From positions 2,449,501 through 2,513,500 of the forward strand of contig NZ_CP014143.1 of assembly GCF_001750105.1 (NCBI RefSeq): 64,000 bases of DNA, in the 5' to 3' direction. Position 1 is the first letter of the stretch, and each line of letters begins with the position of its first letter. Shown here piece by piece: positions 27,671 through 36,517 of the stretch. The position numbers and the translations under genes were made by a program. Origin of the DNA: Microbulbifer aggregans (GTDB taxonomy: Bacteria; Pseudomonadota; Gammaproteobacteria; Pseudomonadales; Cellvibrionaceae). The notes under the pieces are model-generated. The model was not told the origin of the DNA. It saw only the letters and a list, made by a program, of their open reading frames with translations, and searched no databases.

Positions 27671-28798
27671 TTATCTGCCACCAAACAGCGGCTTCTGGAT
27701 CAAGGATGGAATCACCGGCGTGATGTTAAGCCGGAATTGTGCCCGTTTCCCAAAGTCATCCTGGGATACCACCGAGTACTCGACACCTCCCAGAATTTTG
27801 ACCGGATGTCCGAAGATTGGAAACGTCTTCCCGACCAATATACCGACGGGCACGTTCCACTTGTTGGCGGGAGGCGCCTTATCGTTGTATGTGATTGTCG
27901 GTGCCGCAGTGATCTCCCACCCGTCTCCCAGCCGATAGGAGAACTGGTACAGCATGCTCCCCTTGCTTGTGTCGGGCCTGTCGCCCTGGCCATTGTCCGA
28001 GACGTGCCAGAAGTAGTTGGGAAAGATCAATGCGGTGATTTTCTCGTTGGCGTACCCCAGGGCCATGGCAATCCCGGCGGACGTCTGGTTGGAACCGAGA
28101 TCGTCCGAAGTGGCCGTTGGGAATTCGAACACCGGCCCGCCAGCGAGGATCCACTTCCCGCCCGGCGGATTGAAGCTGTCGGTGGGCGGGGCGAGCAGGA
28201 GGGGAAGCTGGATGTCCCCAATGGCCGCCTCCTTGTCGAAGTCGTTAAATCCGATGGGAACGGGCTGCCGGAACAGCAGCGGGATGATCGGCCGGGTGAT
28301 CAGCCTCCACTCGTTGTCGCCCTCGCCGTATAGCGGTATGGGCAGGACCGGTTGTGCCGTTGCACTTAGTCCGACTTTGGGATTACCTAGGTTGATGTCG
28401 CCATCGTAGAACGTTGGCAGGCCCCAGGCCACAGTCAGGGCCCAGATATCCGATGTCGGATTGGACAGCTTCTTGCCCACGGTGGCCATGCTGCCGTGCT
28501 CCGGATGCTCATGTTCGGCGGCGCTCTGCGGCGCCTCTGCGGCCGGTGGTGGAGAATGGGAGTCGGCACCAGACTGCGCCAACGTCATTAGTCGAGAACT
28601 GAGATTGGCACCAGACTGCGCGAGTGTCGGCGGTGGAGAATCGGGATCGACGACAAACTGCTCCAACGTCGGTGGTGGAGAATTGGGATCGGCGCCAGAC
28701 TGCGCCAGTGCCGGTGACGACAGGCACAGGGCTGTCAGTGGAATGAGCAAACCCAGAGCTGGGATCACGCGGCGCTTGCTGAGTTGTTTATGACGCAT
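27671..28798 (-). CDS. Outer-membrane beta-barrel protein with 14-residue repeats
   Basis: A 375-residue exported protein. ATG 28798 has AAGGAAGGA eight bases upstream and is followed by a signal peptide (RVIPALGLLIPLTALCL ... ALA). The frame extends to 28954, but that part is charged and improbable. After the signal come four 14-residue repeats of the form QSGADPNSPPPTLE. From about residue 105 alternating amphipathic strands form a barrel (LTVAWGLPTFYDGDIN, KWILAGGPVFEFPTATSD, MLYQFSYRLGDGWEITAAP), ending in Phe-Gly-Gly-Arg. Proteins of this type are often annotated as putative transporters. It is the last gene of a run of four co-oriented genes (amidohydrolase, ThrE-like, AspT-like, barrel), so it could be the outer-membrane route of the group. 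Confidence 0.7.
   Translation of the reverse strand: MRHKQLSKRRVIPALGLLIPLTALCLSSPALAQSGADPNSPPPTLEQFVVDPDSPPPTLAQSGANLSSRLMTLAQSGADSHSPPPAAEAPQSAAEHEHPEHGSMATVGKKLSNPTSDIWALTVAWGLPTFYDGDINLGNPKVGLSATAQPVLPIPLYGEGDNEWRLITRPIIPLLFRQPVPIGFNDFDKEAAIGDIQLPLLLAPPTDSFNPPGGKWILAGGPVFEFPTATSDDLGSNQTSAGIAMALGYANEKITALIFPNYFWHVSDNGQGDRPDTSKGSMLYQFSYRLGDGWEITAAPTITYNDKAPPANKWNVPVGILVGKTFPIFGHPVKILGGVEYSVVSQDDFGKRAQFRLNITPVIPSLIQKPLFGGR
28531..28700 (-). repeat. 42-bp tandem repeats inside the barrel gene
   Basis: Four in-frame copies of an imperfect 42-base unit encode 14 residues each: QSGADPNSPPPTLE, QFVVDPDSPPPTLA, QSGANLSSRLMTLA and QSGADSHSPPPAAE. They form a proline-rich linker between the signal peptide and the barrel. 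Spacers are absent, so this is not a CRISPR array. Confidence 0.8.
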
Positions 28799-28969
28799 GG
28801 ATGTCCTTCCTTTGACCGGTTCTTCGTCGAGCAGGCTGTTGCGTTCGTCCCCCTTCGGTGTGGCGAAATGCCTGGCTCCCTTCTTTCGACCTGGTTGATG
28901 TTGCGGCCGGCAATCGCCGGTTGTCTGTTTGCTGTGTATGCGGTTCTTGAGCACATTGGCTTTTCCTTC

Positions 28970-30652
28970 TCATAGAACCGTCATCAGCACCAGCGCCACA
29001 ACGATGAAAATAAGGTTACTGACCGCCGATGGCAGCGCGTAGGCGACCGCGGGCGCGCTGCTCCTGGCATCCTTGCAAAATTCATCGGGGGCGGCACCGG
29101 TCATGGCGCCATAGGTGGCCCCGGAGTTGTAGGCAACATTCAGCCTCAGGACGAAGTGGCCGAACAAGAAGGTGGCAATCGTGCAGAAGGTGGTAACGAT
29201 GGCGCCGGCGAGAATCAGCTTCGGACCCTGGGTCTGCAGAAGCTCGATCAGAGTGCCGCCGGCACCGATCGCCACGCAGGCGATGAAGAGGCCGAGGCTC
29301 AGGGACATCAGCGCATCGCCGGCAGGTGCGGCCACCGAGCCCCAGCGCGGACTGCGCGAGCGCAGCCAACCGAGTATCACGCCACCGAGCATTGCCCCCA
29401 TGGCGGCGCCGCCCAGCACCGCCAGCTTGACGCCGGCGATGGTCACGGTGATTGTGCCCAGCGCGCCGAACAGGGCCAGGAAGATGCCCAGGTTGATCAG
29501 GTCGGTCTTGAGCTGATCCTCGACCACGTAGCCCACCTGTTCGGCAAAGGCATCCAGTTGCCGCTGGGGGCCGCTGGCGAAGAGGACATCGCCGGCGACG
29601 ATCGGGGTATCCCCGCGCACCGGCAGCTCATTACCAGTGCGGGCCATGCGCTCGACGGTCACGCCGCGCCCATGCTCGCGGACGAACTCGCCAAGGGTTT
29701 TACCGACAATTTTCCGGTTCGTCACCACCAGTTCCGACGAGGCGAGCTTGACGCTCAATACCTTGGGGTCGGTGACCTCCTCGCCTAGCACCTTGGTGCC
29801 GAATACGAGAATGCCAGGCGTTGCCCACGCGGCCACCACATCACCGGACTTGAGTTTGAGGTCGGGGCTTGGCTCAAGCAGTTTACCGTCGCGCAGCACT
29901 TTCTCGATCAGGGTCGGTATGCCATGTTCGGCTTCGTGTTTGGCCGCGCCGGCCTCCAGGTCGGCGATGGTCTTGCCGATATAGTCGGGGGCGGTCACCT
30001 TCCATGCCCGGATGCTGGCGCTCACCATCTCCGCGTTAGCGCCGGCGTCGCTCTCCAGTTTGGCGGCTTCCTCGGCGATGTCCTTGCCGACAAGCCTGGG
30101 ACAGATCTTGACCAGCAGGATCAGTCCGAAGGTGCCGAACAGGTAAGTGAGAGCGTAAGCGCCAGCCATCAGGTCACTGGCAGCTTCGAGGGACATACCA
30201 TCTGGGAGCTTGTATGCGCCCCCCGCGATCATGTCCTGGCCGGCGGCCAGCACGGCTGAGGTAGTCATCGCACCGGCGGAAAGACCGCCCACGACGATAC
30301 CGTTGAGATCGAAGGCCTTGGCAACCAAAAACACGCTTACCGCCATGGCAACACCGGCGAAAAGTGACATCGCGAGGTACTTGAACGCCGCCCGCGTCGA
30401 GAGGAGGTGGACCAGACTCGGCCCCACAGAGATACCGATCACGAACAGGAAGAGTGTAAAGGCCACCCCCTTGACGGTCGGCGATACGGTTAAGTGCAAC
30501 AACCCGAAGGCGAGACCGACGATAAGGATGCCAGTGGTCGGTCCCAGTGCCAGCGAGCCGATCTTCAGTTTCCCGACCAGGGATCCCAGACCGATCACCA
30601 GGAACAGGACCAGAACGATGTTCGCCTGCAGGTATGCAACAATCGTGTCCAT
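28970..30652 (-). CDS. AspT/YidE-family amino acid exchanger
   Basis: An inner-membrane protein of the aspartate:alanine exchanger family, about 560 residues from ATG 30652 (the frame extends to 30715). Two blocks of five to six helices flank a cytoplasmic region with two TrkA-C-like domains (about residues 205-375). The family repeat appears twice: GLSAGAMTTSAVLAAGQD in the first half and NSGATYGAMTGAAPDEFC in the second. Related proteins exchange aspartate for alanine or export other amino or dicarboxylic acids; the substrate here is unknown. The neighbours are a ThrE-type exporter upstream and a barrel protein downstream on the same strand. Confidence 0.85.
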   Translation of the reverse strand: MDTIVAYLQANIVLVLFLVIGLGSLVGKLKIGSLALGPTTGILIVGLAFGLLHLTVSPTVKGVAFTLFLFVIGISVGPSLVHLLSTRAAFKYLAMSLFAGVAMAVSVFLVAKAFDLNGIVVGGLSAGAMTTSAVLAAGQDMIAGGAYKLPDGMSLEAASDLMAGAYALTYLFGTFGLILLVKICPRLVGKDIAEEAAKLESDAGANAEMVSASIRAWKVTAPDYIGKTIADLEAGAAKHEAEHGIPTLIEKVLRDGKLLEPSPDLKLKSGDVVAAWATPGILVFGTKVLGEEVTDPKVLSVKLASSELVVTNRKIVGKTLGEFVREHGRGVTVERMARTGNELPVRGDTPIVAGDVLFASGPQRQLDAFAEQVGYVVEDQLKTDLINLGIFLALFGALGTITVTIAGVKLAVLGGAAMGAMLGGVILGWLRSRSPRWGSVAAPAGDALMSLSLGLFIACVAIGAGGTLIELLQTQGPKLILAGAIVTTFCTIATFLFGHFVLRLNVAYNSGATYGAMTGAAPDEFCKDARSSAPAVAYALPSAVSNLIFIVVALVLMTVL

Positions 30653-30761
30653 GTTCGTTACTGCCTGAATTCCCGTGTTGCGTCGAATGTCACTTCGAAT
30701 TCGATGTGACACCAATCCGTGTTGACCGACGGCGGAAGAGATTTATGCGGTTCAGTCTGGC

Positions 30762-32018
30762 TCAAATTCGCTTCCTTTCCCTGAACCAGATCCATCGCCG
30801 ACCGATGATGCTCCCGACCAGCATCCCCATGGCGATGGCAAGCAGGGTGGCTGCCGCCGTCTGGAAATCGTTAACCCCGGTGATGCTCTCCCCGCTGAGC
30901 CATGTTTCAAACTGGCGCAGGCCGCGGGAGCCGGGTGAGAGCATGAAGACCAGCGGAATCACCATGACAAAGGCCGGAATCTGGTATGGCTTCCGCGATA
31001 GCCAGAGGGCCAGAATGGTACCGGCGGTCATAGCCAGAAAAATGCCTGCGGTCTCGCCGTAGGCCATGGTGGCGAGCTGAAGCACCGCGGTCGTGGCCAA
31101 CATGGTCAGCAGTCCCTGCGGGAAGTGTCGCCAGCGCATCTGGAAGGCAAGCAGGATGCCGAGCAGCATCAGCGCATGACCCGGATAGGCAGCCCACCAG
31201 GGAAAGGCGTCGTGGGGGCCGGTCGGCAGGAGTTCTTTGATTGTGGTACCGGTGAACATGGCCGCGAGAAACGCGCCGGTGACCATCAGCACGAGTGTCA
31301 TAATGGAGTAACCCAAGCGAGCTATGCCGGCGGACCATTTGCCCTCAGCCAGCTCGAATGCCTGGGTACTGATCGAGTCACCCGGCAGGAAGACAAATGT
31401 GGAAGCGATCAGCAGGAGGCCGGGCGCGGCCGTGGTCCAGCCGAATTTGAAAGCGAGCATCACGATGATGCCACTGACGAGTGTGGCCGTGAGCTGGCCG
31501 ATCTTGCTGAATGTGGGAATACGATCGGCGGCGAGGAAAACCAGTCCGGTGGCCATGGCCGTGATCCCAGCCCACAGCAGCCCCTCCCAGGTCCCGACGA
31601 TATCCACGGCGAAAGCCACAGAGATAAGGATAACGCCCAGCCAGACGAGAAACGGCGAGTAGGGCGGTTCCTTTTTCTGAATACCTTTCAGTGATTCCCG
31701 CGCTTGATGCACGGAGAGTTTCCCGGCGTAGATGTCTTCCAGTAAGTTCCTTATGTCCTGGGTCTTTGCCAGTGGTGGGAACCCCGGGATTCCGCATTTG
31801 ACAAACGTGATTGGCGCGTCCGGGTCTAGCTTGATCATCGCGGATTGCGCATCCATATTCACGGTGGTGTCGGGGTAGCCATAGCAGCGGCCTACCCGTT
31901 CAACCATTTGCTCGTAGCCAGCCACACCCTCCCAGCTCCATGTCAGTAATTGCTGACTCAGTTCACGGAGCAACGCCTGTAACTGCGCTTCGTCTGCGAT
32001 TCTTTCGTTGCCATCCAC
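30762..32018 (-). CDS. ThrE-family threonine/serine exporter
   Basis: A 418-residue fusion of the two ThrE parts: an N-terminal ThrP/DUF1212-type region (about residues 20-240, starting LLRELSQQLLTWSWEGVAGY, with four to five helices) and a C-terminal DUF3815-type region with four or five more helices. This matches the single-chain exporters of Corynebacterium type, which export L-threonine and L-serine with the proton gradient. It starts 14 bases after the stop of the upstream amidohydrolase gene, so the two share a transcript. The conserved cytoplasmic loop CGIPGFPPLAKTQDIRNLLE is present. Confidence 0.85.
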   Translation of the reverse strand: MDGNERIADEAQLQALLRELSQQLLTWSWEGVAGYEQMVERVGRCYGYPDTTVNMDAQSAMIKLDPDAPITFVKCGIPGFPPLAKTQDIRNLLEDIYAGKLSVHQARESLKGIQKKEPPYSPFLVWLGVILISVAFAVDIVGTWEGLLWAGITAMATGLVFLAADRIPTFSKIGQLTATLVSGIIVMLAFKFGWTTAAPGLLLIASTFVFLPGDSISTQAFELAEGKWSAGIARLGYSIMTLVLMVTGAFLAAMFTGTTIKELLPTGPHDAFPWWAAYPGHALMLLGILLAFQMRWRHFPQGLLTMLATTAVLQLATMAYGETAGIFLAMTAGTILALWLSRKPYQIPAFVMVIPLVFMLSPGSRGLRQFETWLSGESITGVNDFQTAAATLLAIAMGMLVGSIIGRRWIWFRERKRI

Positions 32019-32032
32019 TGCGCTTTTCCCAG

Positions 32033-33697
32033 TTAAATAGGTTTTGCCTGGAAAGGCTTGCCCCCGAGTACGGTACCCCAGATCCTGATCTTTTCGATCT
32101 TGACGGGGTCCACTTCGAACGGGTCCTCTTCAAGAATGGTGAAATCGGCAAACTTCCCCTGTTCCAGACTGCCGATCTTGTTTTCCAGGCCGAGGATATA
32201 CGCGGCATCAATGGTTATGGCCCGCAGTGCGCGCTCCACGCCGATGGCCTCGTCTGGGGCGATCACCGTCTTGCCGTCTTCGGCGATCCGGGTCACCGCA
32301 CCGGCGACCGCTGACAGGGGCAGCATCGGCACCACTACTTGTGGGTAATCGGAGTGGAAAGCGAAGGTCACACCCTCCCGTTCGAGGCTGCTCAGTCGCG
32401 CTACAGTTTCCGCACGATCCGGACCATACGCGTGGGTGCGGTGGAGCAGGCTGCGGTAATGAATGAAGTAGACATTCACGCTGGCGACCCCGCCCAGAGC
32501 CTTTAGCCGCCGCGCCTGCATCGGATTACTCATGGAGTAGTGCTCAACAGAGAAACGGTGATCGAAGCGCGGATGCTCTTTCTGCAGTTCAGCGAGCGCA
32601 TCGAGGGTGATATCGATGGCCATATCGCCATTGGCGTGCGTGTGAATCTGGTATCCCGCCTTCCAGAACGGCTTCATCGCTTCCAGCATGTTGGCATCGC
32701 CGTGCTGCCCCTGGCTGCCGTCCAGGTACCCGGGGAAATTCACCAGCGACCCCAGTAGTGGATAGGACCCGTCACTCCAGAACTTGATCGCATCGATGAA
32801 GAGTCGGTCTGTCTGCAGCTTCTGCGTATCTTTGACCACGTCGACCGCCTTGTCACCGTGCTTGGCGAGCAGACTCAAGCCAATCGGCGTCAAGCGGATG
32901 CGTAACGGGAAATCGGCGGCGCTGGTGGCATCCTGATGGTCTTTGAGTTCCGCATTCCAGTCGAGGGCGCCGAAAGCGAGGTCTGCCACCGTGGTGACAC
33001 CGGCGCGATTGGCGACCCCGGCAAGGAAATAGAGGCCTTTGAGTCCACCGGCTTCGGCGAGCTGACCCAGAACCGGTGTCATCGCCATGGTTACAGCTTG
33101 CGGCTCAGCCAGCACACCGTTCAAACTTCCATCGTCATACTTCTGGATGTGCGGATCCTTGCTGTCTGTCGGAACCTTTGATAGTGCCAGGGCCGGAGTG
33201 TTGAGGTAAATGAAGTGTGGTGCCCAGGCCAGGATGTAGACCGGTCTTGTCGTGCTCACCTTGTCGAGTATTTTGCGGTCGAGGGGAGCGCCCTGCTTTG
33301 CTGCATCATACCCCCAGGCAAAGATCGGTTTTTTCGGGTCTTTCTCCTTTGCATCCAATTCCTTGAGATAGTCCACGATAGCGTCAACGGTTTCGAGCGG
33401 CTGGTTCATCCCAGTCGGGCTGGGCCATGCCAGGGGGCCAACGAAGGGCAGCGCCATAAAACCCGCCGACATCCAGCAGTGTGAATGGGGCTCGATGAAG
33501 CCGGGCATGATGACCTTGTCTTTAAATCTGTCGTCCACGGTGACGTCGTAATGCGCGAGCCATGGCTGCATGGATTCCATCGTGCCGGTGGAGAGCACCT
33601 TGCCGTCTAACACGGCGACAGCGTCCACCACCGGACGGCCTGGGTCCATGGTCCGTACTGTGCGGGCAGTGAACACGGTCACTTTCTTTTTGGGCAT
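32033..33697 (-). CDS. YtcJ-type metal-dependent amidohydrolase
   Basis: A 554-residue amidohydrolase-3 family enzyme hydrolysing an unknown amide or related bond. The composite beta-sandwich is formed by both ends (TARTVRTMDPGRPVVDAVAV and the terminal SLEQGKFADFTILEEDP). The TIM barrel carries HxH in MPGFIEPHSHCWM, the His of YQIHTHANGDMAIDITL, the His of FSVEHYS and the late catalytic Asp in FAFHSDYPQV. No signal peptide. It is the first gene of a likely operon with the ThrE-type exporter, suggesting that its product is an amino acid or amine that is then exported. Confidence 0.85.
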   Translation of the reverse strand: MPKKKVTVFTARTVRTMDPGRPVVDAVAVLDGKVLSTGTMESMQPWLAHYDVTVDDRFKDKVIMPGFIEPHSHCWMSAGFMALPFVGPLAWPSPTGMNQPLETVDAIVDYLKELDAKEKDPKKPIFAWGYDAAKQGAPLDRKILDKVSTTRPVYILAWAPHFIYLNTPALALSKVPTDSKDPHIQKYDDGSLNGVLAEPQAVTMAMTPVLGQLAEAGGLKGLYFLAGVANRAGVTTVADLAFGALDWNAELKDHQDATSAADFPLRIRLTPIGLSLLAKHGDKAVDVVKDTQKLQTDRLFIDAIKFWSDGSYPLLGSLVNFPGYLDGSQGQHGDANMLEAMKPFWKAGYQIHTHANGDMAIDITLDALAELQKEHPRFDHRFSVEHYSMSNPMQARRLKALGGVASVNVYFIHYRSLLHRTHAYGPDRAETVARLSSLEREGVTFAFHSDYPQVVVPMLPLSAVAGAVTRIAEDGKTVIAPDEAIGVERALRAITIDAAYILGLENKIGSLEQGKFADFTILEEDPFEVDPVKIEKIRIWGTVLGGKPFQAKPI

Positions 33698-33929
33698 TTG
33701 GGACCTGTACTTCGTGTCGATAGTTGTCCTGAAGAATTTAACAAGACTAGCAGCGTAACTATTTTCACCACAGCGATAAGAAATCAGTTGTCGTCAGGCT
33801 TATCGGGGAATTGCGGGATTTTTAACGTGAGGGCATCGATGATGCCAGCGTGTTCAACTTGGTACGTTGAATGATGTTCGACTATGTGCGGTGTAGTGCT
33901 TCCGTATCGGACCTCTTAGCGGATCCTGT

Positions 33930-34571
33930 TTACGGCTGTGTTGGTTTGGTCAGCATCCAGTTTGGCACACGCAGGTCCCAGTAAATGGCGGCAGAGCGCA
34001 GGCAGAAAATAAGCATGATGGAAAAAAAGCCATTTTCTATCGCGGATTCTGATGAGAAATTCATCAAGGTGTAGTAGGTGATGCAGCCTACGGTGACGGG
34101 TATGGCATACAACTCGTTGCGCATCAACAGCGTAGGGCTGTTGGAAAGTACATCTCTTATCAGGCCGCCACCGATAGCAGTAATGATCCCCAGTAACACC
34201 GGACCGAGTGGCAAGCCGAAGTCGTACTGCATGACCTTATGTGTGGCCTGAATCGCAAACAGGGATACACCCAGTGCATCCAGATAGAGCATGCTGCGAT
34301 AGATTTCCCGCCGCGTCATCATGCGGTTGGCAATGAATGTCACGAGGCTGGCGACAATTGCGACCCAGATATAATTGAGGTCCAGAGACCAAAAGACCGG
34401 AACATCCAAGATAACATCACGAATGGTGCCGCCACCGATTGCGGTAATGATCCCCATTACTATGGCACCGAAGAAATCGATACCCTTAGGTGCTACAGCA
34501 GCCACGGCGGTTGCGGCAAACGCAACCGTTCCTGCCATTCCAAGAAAATACTGGAGGTCACTAACATTCAA
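33930..34571 (-). CDS. TRIC-family (UPF0126) cation channel
   Basis: A 213-residue membrane protein with seven helices formed by an internal repeat. The family signature occurs in both halves: GIITAIGGGTIRDVILD and GIITAIGGGLIRDVLSN. Bacterial and animal TRIC proteins form trimers with a pore in each subunit and pass monovalent cations. The only upstream start giving the full first helix is a TTG at 34571 (an ATG lies 11 codons later). It is near the ClC gene on the same strand, separated by a ~170-base gap. Confidence 0.9.
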   Translation of the reverse strand: MNVSDLQYFLGMAGTVAFAATAVAAVAPKGIDFFGAIVMGIITAIGGGTIRDVILDVPVFWSLDLNYIWVAIVASLVTFIANRMMTRREIYRSMLYLDALGVSLFAIQATHKVMQYDFGLPLGPVLLGIITAIGGGLIRDVLSNSPTLLMRNELYAIPVTVGCITYYTLMNFSSESAIENGFFSIMLIFCLRSAAIYWDLRVPNWMLTKPTQP

Positions 34572-34738
34572 TGGCGGGGTTCCCGAGCAAATAGTAGCAG
34601 TACAAGACTAAATGAAAATTCGCCTCACTGAATCTGCAATGTGGCTGAAATCATCCCGGCTAGTGAGGCTGCTAGTACAGCTCTCTGTCACGTGAATGGC
34701 TCAATATCTATTTGATCGTCAATTTTCCCGTCCCGACT

Positions 34739-35998
34739 TCACATGAATTTTGGAGGGTTTGCATTCAGTGCTTGTTCCAGGCCGTGCGTCAGCGTCGGTT
34801 GATGTAACAAACGACCAACCGCTACCGCGCCGAGAACGGCGACAGTCATTGGTAATGATAGGGAAAACGCTCCGGTTGTTTCGATGACGAGCAGAATGCC
34901 AGTAAAAGGGGCGTTGGCAACGGTTGCCAGGGCGACTGCCATGCCAGTCAAAGCGAACACCGTTGGAGAGATGTCTGTCATGGGTATCCACTCGTTCGCC
35001 ACGCTTCCAAACATGGCACCAAATGCCGCACCAAGTAGCAGTACAGGCGTAAAGTAGCCGCCGGGAACGCTGGCGGCGAGGGACAGGGGGCCAAGAAGAA
35101 ATCGGATGAGGAACACGATCACAAGCGCCCGAAGATCCAATCCGCCATCAAGGATCGACTGTGTCATCTGCTCGCCGGTGCCAACCAGCGCCGGCGCATG
35201 CCAGGCCAATATCCCAAAGAGACCGCCGATCAGTGCTGCCCGAAGCACTGGGCGAGGCATGGCGCTTATGAGCCCCCGGCTGGTAACCATAATGAGCTGA
35301 AGGTGCAGCTTGGCAAAGAACGCCATCAGGCAGCCGAGGAGCAGGCACAGTAATAATTGTGGTGGCTTCACCCCGCTAATCTCCCCTACCGGGAAATTTA
35401 TCGCATTCCCAGAGATCAAGCGTGCAACGGCGACGGAGATACCGCCCATACCGAGCGCAATCACGGAGCGCTTGAAATCGACGCGTTTGAGCACCGCTTC
35501 CACAGTGTAAGCGGCGCAACCGAGGGGGGAATTGAACATGGTGGCAACGCCTGCACCGCCGGCCGCGGCCGTGAAAATGTCGCGGTCGGATGCTTTCAGC
35601 CTGAGGATACGGCACACCGTGCGCCCAACGATGGCCCCCATCTGAATGGCGGGGCGTTCGGGGCCAAGGGCGAATCCCGCACCCACCGCAAGGCTCGTGC
35701 CGGCAAAATTTGCCGAAAGACCTCCAAGTTGGGAGGCGGGCGTTGCGGTCTCTTTACCGGGCCTGTCCAGTGAAGTCTGGGGAGCATCGGGTGCAAGACG
35801 GTAGGCGAGATATGCTGCCACTGCAGCACCCGTGAGGCAGACAAGGACTGCAGCCAGCCATGGGGGAAGGGAGGAGGTGCCGGCGAGATTAATTGCGGCT
35901 ATGCGGGCTGAGTCAGCGAATTTAAGCGCGGACAGGAATAGAGCGCCCAAAGTACCGATCAGCGTCCCACACAGGATGATGGCCAGAGTTTGTCGCAA
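34739..35998 (-). CDS. ClC-family chloride channel/transporter homologue
   Basis: A 419-residue ClC-fold membrane protein. Recognisable ClC landmarks are the gating-Glu motif GPERPAIQMGAIVGR (usual GREGP), NSPLGCAAYTVEAVLKR, VPGGYFTPVLLLGAAFG (GxFxP motif) and the late APFTGILLVIETTG. The GSGIP serine motif that should follow YRLAPDA is replaced by PQTSL and a polar loop, so the usual central anion contact is missing. No CBS domains. The furthest upstream start is TTG 35998, immediately preceded in frame by a stop codon. Confidence 0.82.
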   Translation of the reverse strand: MRQTLAIILCGTLIGTLGALFLSALKFADSARIAAINLAGTSSLPPWLAAVLVCLTGAAVAAYLAYRLAPDAPQTSLDRPGKETATPASQLGGLSANFAGTSLAVGAGFALGPERPAIQMGAIVGRTVCRILRLKASDRDIFTAAAGGAGVATMFNSPLGCAAYTVEAVLKRVDFKRSVIALGMGGISVAVARLISGNAINFPVGEISGVKPPQLLLCLLLGCLMAFFAKLHLQLIMVTSRGLISAMPRPVLRAALIGGLFGILAWHAPALVGTGEQMTQSILDGGLDLRALVIVFLIRFLLGPLSLAASVPGGYFTPVLLLGAAFGAMFGSVANEWIPMTDISPTVFALTGMAVALATVANAPFTGILLVIETTGAFSLSLPMTVAVLGAVAVGRLLHQPTLTHGLEQALNANPPKFM

Positions 35999-35999
35999 T

Positions 36000-36517
36000 A
36001 TTCACAATCCTTAGTTAGCCGGATTGGCACCTTGCAGGCCTTCCATGCCGTTTCTGATGGATGTTCCGGGCCGGAGGCGCGAGCCGTGATCTGGACCTGC
36101 ACCAATTTCGAGAGAAAGAGTAATGCTGCGTGACCCGTAATGCCAGACTATTGCCATCGGGGTATTGCTCGATTTGACAGTTAGTGAACGGGAAGCAATC
36201 AGCGTGTCGATAGAGCAGCGTTGGTAAAATCCAATTGCTTATGAGAATAACCTGCTTGAGCTCCAGACCTGAGGTCCCGCTGATCCTTTGAATTTCTGAA
36301 GCGGGTATCAGTCATGAAAGGCGATGCTGCCAGGGAGAGTGGCTTTCGCGGCGAAGCAGGTTTTGAGCAGTGACCTGTTAGCGCTTGCGTAAACATCACA
36401 TGGGCTTTTCTCATGTCTCCATTTCCATGTGCGCCGGGGTTGTCAGCTGCAAATTTCGCCGCTGCTACAATCATGGCAGGAAAAAATGACAACGCTCAGG
36501 ACTGGTGAGGCGATCCA
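36000..36517. other. Divergent intergenic region
   Basis: About 518 bases between ClC (-) and the FUSC efflux gene (+). A 97-codon minus-strand frame at 36199-36492 is open but has no recognised domain. No LysR-type regulator gene is present, unlike many aaeXAB loci. No further element was recognised. Confidence 0.35.

Noticed and set aside
28531-28700. Regular repeats considered as a CRISPR array
   Set aside because: Units are adjacent without spacers, imperfect, in frame and inside a coding sequence.
36199-36492. 97-codon minus-strand frame between ClC and FUSC genes
   Set aside because: No recognised domain or ribosome site; probably part of the promoter region.
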